This document shows, one piece after another, positions 58,577-64,000 of a DNA stretch of 64,000 bases; position 1 is the stretch's first letter; the number at the start of each line of letters is the position of its first letter. Made by a program: the position numbers and the translations under genes. Location of the stretch: NCBI GenBank assembly GCA_034440635.1, contig JAOTON010002121.1:124001-188000 (forward strand), in the 5' to 3' direction. The stretch is from Lepas anatifera. Taxonomy: Eukaryota > Arthropoda > Thecostraca > Lepadidae. Under the pieces are notes generated by a model. The model was not told the DNA's origin, searched no databases, and saw only the letters and a program-made list of their open reading frames with translations.

Positions 58577-59514
58577 TCATAGAACTGCCATGTGGTCCAC
58601 CAAAGCTGTTCTAAATACAGCAGAAGCATCTATTCTGAAAAAACTAGTAACAACTAAACCAAGGGACTAACCATGAGAAATGCCCTATTCAAATTAGCCA
58701 AAACGACGAATGATCAGAAAAACTGTGATGACTAGTCTAAGCAACGGAATTGTATGACAAAGCTGAATCGGGAGATGCATTCAGGGTACCTACAAACGAA
58801 CTAATAAGCTTATAAAAAATCAGAAAATCCCCTATATACCACCAAATTTTGCGCATCGTTGTAGGGCGTTCTCAAAACCGCAGCATCCCACCTCTTATAG
58901 CAAGCAATGGCCAAATCGTGAACGACAGTATGGGAAAAGTGAGCCTACTTAACGAAGTCCCTGTCTCTCAGACAGTGATAGACGCCGCTAGGATGCCGAA
59001 CCCGTGCTCGGCTTCAACCTCTGCCCAACCGCTACCCGCTCTCAAAGAAATTTCGGCCAGCGAACACGAAGTCCTGTTACCCCTGAATTCATTAGACCCA
59101 AACAGGTCGACTGGCCCGGACGAACTTCTCACTAAAATTCTTAAGCTTACCGTGGCCCTAATTTCCGCCCCTCTGGCCACATAAGTTAACACATCCCTCC
59201 GGCCTAGAACATTGCCAGCATGACAATATTCTCCGGATCATGGAAAACTGCCAACATAAAACCTATATTCAAGGGGAAAGGCTCTCCATCCGAGCCCACC
59301 AATTATCGACTTATTTCCCTCCTCTGCAATAGATCCAAAGTACTCGAAAAACTTACTTAGGAAAATGTTTTACTCATCTGACTAAAAGCCACCTCTTCAT
59401 GGAAAAAACAGAGTGGGTACCGACCACACCAGAACACCCAGCTCCAACTCACCAACCCGACTCACAACTTATGCTCAGCACTGGATAGAGGACTTGACTT
59501 CACAGCAGTCTCGG

Positions 59515-59695
59515 GATGAGGTGGCTTAGTGGATTGCACCCTTGTCTTCTAAGCCCAGGTGCAAGTCCCAGTGGCGCCTCTGGATAAGTTGATATGATCC
59601 CCAAAATCCCTTCCAACAGGGTGAGAGTTGGGGAAGCCGTATGACCTTGGCAGTTGGTGCGTCGTTAAACCCCAACAATTATTATTATTTACAGG
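59515..59695 (+). mobile_element. SINE with a different tRNA-like head, in LINE 3
   Basis: The head GAGGTGGCTTAGTGGATTGC (A-box-like) and GGTGCAAGTCCC (B-box-like) precede the same tail as the Val-like SINE (CCCTTCCAACAGGG, AGAGTTGGGGAAGCCGTATG). It ends in an ATT repeat at 59680-59692. LINE 3 RT sequence continues on the far side. Confidence 0.72.
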
Positions 59696-59783
59696 AGTCT
59701 ACCCGGACATTGCAAAATACTTCGATAAAATTTGGCACGACAGACTTCTTTTTAAGTCCAAATTTGCACTCACAGTACCGCTC

Positions 59784-60705
59784 TTAACACGCGCACTGGA
59801 GGGGGCCTCGGAGGCCCCCCACCTGTTTTTCCAAGGTGGCCGGAGAACCGCTTGTAGCCGAAAAAGAAACGTGACCACATTTAACACAATTTAATAGCGC
59901 GTCGATTGGTGAAGACTTTTTGAAAATCGGCCGAAAATTTTTTGACTTATAGGCTTTCAAAGTCAGACCTGCATTTTGAGATCGCCGTAAACGCGCGGTC
60001 GGACCACTTAGCTTGCATTGAAGACCGAGTGGTGACGTCATAACTTCATATAAGCGGGACTATATGTCAAGGTCACTTGACATGAAAGTCAATGTCAAGG
60101 TCAAAGGTCACAGGTCAAGGTCATATCTGCACTTTCAAGGTCACTGACCACTGTGCGTCCGGCCAAATGACGTTATCCCGTCTGACATATATTATGATAT
60201 GACGTCATCGGTAGGGTACCCCAATACAAAGGTCAAGGTCAAAGGTCAAGGTCAAAGGTCATTGGGAAAGGTCAATCCTCATTTCCCGCCAAACAGTGGC
60301 TACAGTGTTAGTCAAAGTGTAAATAATAAGTAGTATACCATATGGTGACCTTAAAGGTCAATGACCTTGAATGACCTTGACCCAAAAGTTGTGGGGAAGC
60401 CTCTTTGGACCTTTTCTCTATGAACCTTCTCCGCCTTTAGCTTATTCCCGCCATTTTCCTGCATAATCACAGCATTTACCAATCGATCCCAGCATGGCCA
60501 ATATTTGACCTTTACGACCTCATTTGACCTTGAACATATTGACCTAGGTGAATGAAAATTGGTCATCATGTAGACCACCATAGCCCCCACCCACCTACCA
60601 GGTGGCGTTTTTCTAACCCTCTTAGTTTCTGAGATCTTGAGGGGGCCTACCAGGCCCCCCTCCAGTGCGCGTTAGTGCCAGACCCCCCTCCAGTGCGGGT
60701 GTTAA
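59784..60705 (+). mobile_element. Family H TTAA element, complete
   Basis: 922 bp with TTAA at 59784-59787 and 60702-60705. The head has CACGCGCACTGGAGGGGG and a GGGCCTCGGAGGCCC near-hairpin. The tail has CCTCCAGTGCGCG and then CCTCCAGTGCGGG around TTAGTGCCAGACC. The body has many GGTCAAGGTCA words, and CTTAGTTTCTGAGATCTTGA near the tail matches C and D tails. It is inserted in LINE 3. Confidence 0.88.
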
Positions 60706-60889
60706 GCCGGCCTAAATCCTATCTGACCGTCAGAACACAACGTATGATTGATACTACGTTGATAACTAGGTTCACACAACATACACAACGTTGATAAGTT
60801 CTTACCACGCAGACACGTCAAAACGCTCTTTCAAATTTACGAAATGCCCAAAATGTATCCCCGATTAATTCATCTTATCTGAAAACACT

Positions 60890-61738
60890 TTAACACGCGC
60901 ATTGACGGGGGGCTGGGTACCCGCCCCCCTCGGGTTTTTTGGAGATAGCAGAAAAACGGCGGCGCGTAGCGCCGCCGTACTTGGCATACCTTTTCCCTCA
61001 TCATTTTTACAACTTCTGTGGAAATTTTAAGGTTAGGTCATCTCAGGTCAGGTCACCAGTACAGGTCAAGTGACCCGACCTAAAAAAAAGTTTAAGATAG
61101 CATAAGTCGGAGCAGGGTGAACTTATCTGATTGAAACTCATATCACATAATGGCTTCACCGAGTTCTCTAAGATATGTTCCTGTATTTTTGATATCGATG
61201 ACCTAAGGTCAGGTACGAGGCATGACCTCTCCATTGGAAATACATGGGAAAAACGGTTTTTACGAAATAACTCAGTAACCGATGGTGATAGAGCAATTAT
61301 TTTAGCTGCATTAGACTCGCCTGGGCTTTGCGGTTCTAATGATATGCATTTTATATAATTTGACCCTGACCTGAACTCAGGTCAGGTCAAATCCTTGATT
61401 TGACCTAGCAAGGTCAAATTATATATCATTCGATTCGGCTTGCTAAGAGGATTCATATAGTTCAAGTCGTTCTGCTCTATCTTTACTTGTTCAGATGTAA
61501 TGGCCGAAAAACTGAATTTACCTGTTATCCCTATGACGGCATGTTTTGACCTCTCGTGACCTTAAATGTGACCTGACAAAAAAATGGTTCAAATGTTTTC
61601 GATGGAGAAGTGGATGGGCAGCCCAACGCCTTTTACCGTTTTTCGCTACCTACCGTGGTTCTCGAGATCTTAGGGGAGGCGGGTACCCGCCCCCGTCAAT
61701 GCGAAGGTGGCTCAGACCCCCGTCAATGCGCGTGTTAA
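60890..61738 (+). mobile_element. Family D TTAA element, complete
   Basis: 849 bp with TTAA at 60890-60893 and 61735-61738. It is nearly identical to 20066-20914, including the GGGTACCC hairpins and both tail boxes. Confidence 0.92.
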
Positions 61739-62178
61739 GTCCACCCTAATGAAACCCTAAAAGTCAGGCAAAGCTCTAGGTGCCGTAAAAGACATGACCA
61801 ATTTATCAAAATGGTCACAATATGAAGTGAAAGTTGACTGGGAGAAAGTGATCAGCAACATAGCACAATGTTAGGTGATTTTCTTTATTCTGAAATTATT
61901 TAAGGCAAGTTACATCTGTTCCAGCCCTCAGCATGCCATTAATGCTATATATCGTTAGAAAGCTGATGAAACGAAGTATATTTTGAAATAAACTAATATT
62001 CTCTCAACGTTTTGAGAAGCTTCCTGATTTTCGCCAGACATGCGACAAAAATCTGTTCTATATCTGAAACATTGTCGTCAGCGTGGGGACCGTATGTATC
62101 TTCCTCATTTAAAACAGGATGAAATTAAATCATTTGCTGGATATCTATTGGGAACTAGACAGGACAGACAGGCTTTGA
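61739..62178. other. No recognisable feature
   Basis: Separates two opposite D copies; AT-rich. Confidence 0.4.
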
Positions 62179-63026
62179 TTAACACGCGCATTGACGGGGG
62201 TCTGAGCCACCTTCGCATTGACGGGGGCGGGTACCCGCCCCCTAAGATCTCGAGAACCACGGTAGGTAGCGAAAAACGGTAAACGGTGTTGGACTGCCCA
62301 TCCACTTCTCCATCGAAAACACTTCAACCATTTTTTTGTCAGGTCACATTTAAGGTCACGAGAGGTCAAAACATGCCCGTCATAGGGATAACATGTAAAA
62401 TTCAGTTTTTCGGGCATTACATCTGAACAATTAAAGATAGAGCAAAACGATTTGTACCATATGAATCCTCTTAGCAAGCCGAATCGAATGATATATAATG
62501 TGACCTTGCTAGGTCAAATCAAGGATTTGACCTGACCTGAGGTCAGGTCAGGGTCAAATTATATAAAATGCATATCATTAGAACCGCAAAGCCCAGGCCA
62601 GTCTAATGCAGCTAAAATAAATGCTCTATCACCATCCGTTACTGAGTTATTTTGTAAAAACTATTTTTCTCATGTATTTCCAATGGAGAGGTCATGCCTC
62701 GTACCTGACCTTAGGTCATCGATATCAAAAATACCGGAACATATGTTAGAGAACTCGGTGGGGCCATTATGTGATATGAGTTTCAATCTGATAAGTTCAC
62801 CCTGCTCCGACTTATGCTATCTTAAACGTTTTTTGAGGTCGGGTCACTTGACCTGTACTGGTGACCTGACCTGAGATGACCTAACCTTAAAATTTTTACA
62901 GAAGTTGTAAAAATGATGAGGGAAAAGGTATACCAAGTACGGCGGCGCTACGCGCCGCCGTTTTTCTGCTGTCTCCGAAAAACCCGAGGGGGGCAAGTAC
63001 CCGCCCCCCGTCAATGCGCGTGTTAA
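62179..63026 (-). mobile_element. Family D TTAA element, complete, reverse
   Basis: 848 bp with TTAA at 62179-62182 and 63023-63026. The tail (doubled ATTGACGGGGG box) is at low coordinates, the head at high. With 60890-61738 it forms an inverted pair 440 bp apart. Confidence 0.92.
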
Positions 63027-63825
63027 ATGGAATGATGCTGATAGGAATCTTGTACCATGCTGAGCTCTACCCTGATCCTTGGATATTTGAATGATTGTCG
63101 GCTGGCGGTTGGGTGGTGAGAGATCCGCTCCTACGCTCACCCTGCCCTGAAGACCACCGCATGTTCGCGCCGCTATCTGATTGTAGCTAATGGCGCGGAA
63201 TAATGACCCACGGCTGCTAACCACCGAGCAATTATGAGGGGCGATCGACAGCCTCAGAGCGGCGGCAGCCGGCGCAGCACCATCCCAAGGTGGAACTACA
63301 GGACCACGGGCCACGCAAAAATACCGATGTGCGGTGTGTTCGCTCCAGCAATATCGACACGAAGTATACGCTCAAATGCATCGGTTTGGTGTTGCTCAAA
63401 TGGTATACTTACTTTTGGGGCGTCGGTTCTCCCTCGAGGACATTATTTTAAACCTTTGGATATTTGGATCATGACCCGTCATCGCCTGGGCTCTTTTCGC
63501 ACACACAACCGCAGACCCTCCACGATCTCAGAAACCGGAAGCGGCTCGGAAAAAAATTGAAACGGTGCTAAATGAGCCTTAACATCTTCTGCATTTGAGG
63601 CGAGTTTGAACCGTATATGTTGTCCCGTGACGTCACAGTGAGTAGGGTCAAATTTATATATATTTGGGGGCTATAAGATCGCTTATAACTCGGAAACCAT
63701 TAAACCAAGAACAAAACAAAACACATCAATGTGTTTGTTTTTAACAAATATTTCCAATGGTATGCGGCATGACATTGTAAGGCCATATAATATTGACCTT
63801 GTATCAAGGTCAGATAATGAAACCA
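63027..63825. other. No recognisable gene
   Basis: A GC-richer patch at 63090-63310 has overlapping frames on both strands, none recognisable. Confidence 0.4.
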
Positions 63826-63985
63826 CCGTGGTGGCGCAGTTGGTTAATGCGTCGCTGTTGTACGTGAGAGGTCCTTGGATCAAAGCTGACCTCTGGCAGC
63901 CTTTTCCTCGACCGCCTCCTATCCAGGAGATGGCAGTAAACTGGGTAGTGCTTGCCTTGACACGGGAGTTTCGCTGACCAACCAG
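63826..63985 (+). mobile_element. tRNA-derived SINE
   Basis: GTGGTGGCGCAGTTGGTTAA (A-box-like) and GGTCCTTGGATCAAAGC (B-box-like) have tRNA spacing. The body AACTGGGTAGTGCTTGCC differs from the other SINEs here. Its end may lie past the window. Confidence 0.6.
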
Positions 63986-64000
63986 CACCCTTGCCATTGG

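Larger units (their letters stand above)
57180..60800 (+). pseudogene. LINE 3: CR1/L2-type endonuclease-RT relic, multiply interrupted
   Basis: Plus-strand pieces keep LINE order: GGVAIYTSTKP and LVILSDINGGNNYLNE (endonuclease, about 57205-57500); ASEHEVLLPLNSLDPNRSTG then PDELLTKILK (pre-RT, about 59060-59150); WKTANIKPIFKGKG, NYRLISLL and KVLEKL (about 59240-59355); QSGYRPHQNTQLQL (about 59410); YFDKIWHDRLLFKSK (RT domain A, about 59720); and KSYLTVRTQRM after the H insertion (about 60711). It has many stops and frame changes. It is cut by the 20-bp satellite, a SINE and the H element, and is distinct from LINE 1 and 2. Confidence 0.78.

Noticed and set aside
57762..58670. 302-codon open frame
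   Set aside because: It is produced by the 20-bp tandem repeat, and two other frames are open for the same reason.

Overview
This window is animal (metazoan, very probably invertebrate) nuclear DNA. It has no bacterial-style gene organisation. Coding-like sequence is almost all broken CR1/L2-type LINE, piggyBac and other transposon-type pseudogenes. It also has tRNA-derived SINEs, hAT-type elements with 8-bp target duplications, microsatellites and one possible spliced terminal exon. The sequence does not let me name the species. No intact host gene, rRNA or convincing functional tRNA gene was found.

The dominant signal is a large group of TTAA-flanked elements, mostly 0.8-1.2 kb and non-coding, in several families called A to H here. 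A has CCCTCGCCCC ends (1-351, 11672-12707, 14710-15745, 29323-30310, relic 56395-57150). B is about 455 bp with AGGGAATGTGGCACC ends (348-801, 798-1217, 35965-36411, 42225-42682, 51499-51957). C lies at 8775-9841 and 13740-15972. D has CACGCGCATTGACGGGG ends (20066-20914, 23697-25205, 24291-25123, 60890-61738, 62179-63026). E lies at 45945-47310, 48295-51315, 51330-53240 and 53390-55629. F lies at 31810-32832 and 51954-52973, G at 54260-55491, H at 59784-60705. Families A, C, D, E, F and H share one plan. The head has a single family-specific box, a GC hairpin and a conserved module near GGTTTTTCGGAGATAGCAG. The body is dense in AGGTCA/TGACCT. The tail carries the family box twice around a GCGAAGGTGGC-like linker. 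The boxes differ between families while the plan is constant.

A decayed but recognisable piggyBac-type transposase (25865-26950, minus strand) lies in a 3.2-kb TTAA-flanked element (25313-28516) with its own inverted ends. TTAA is the piggyBac target, so this class of transposase is the natural candidate for moving the non-coding families. This copy has different ends and is dead.

Layout: 1-1217 A and B copies, with B as a head-on inverted pair; 1960-2640 GC minisatellite; 2647-6215 LINE 1 (minus) with a 209-bp AC tract in its 3' region; 7655-8570 minisatellite; 8775-15972 C and A copies; 16-19 kb relics, a SINE and a possible exon; 19328-19702 hAT element; 20-25 kb D copies; 25-28.5 kb piggyBac; 29-33 kb A and F; 33.8-37.5 kb Foldback-like element; 41-43.3 kb LINE 2 containing a hAT that contains B; 44.5-45.9 kb conserved-looking pseudogene; 46-55.6 kb nested E, hAT, B, F and G; 56-61 kb LINE 3 cut by a 20-bp satellite, a SINE, H and D; 62-64 kb D and a SINE. 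The repeated nesting gives a relative insertion order in several places.
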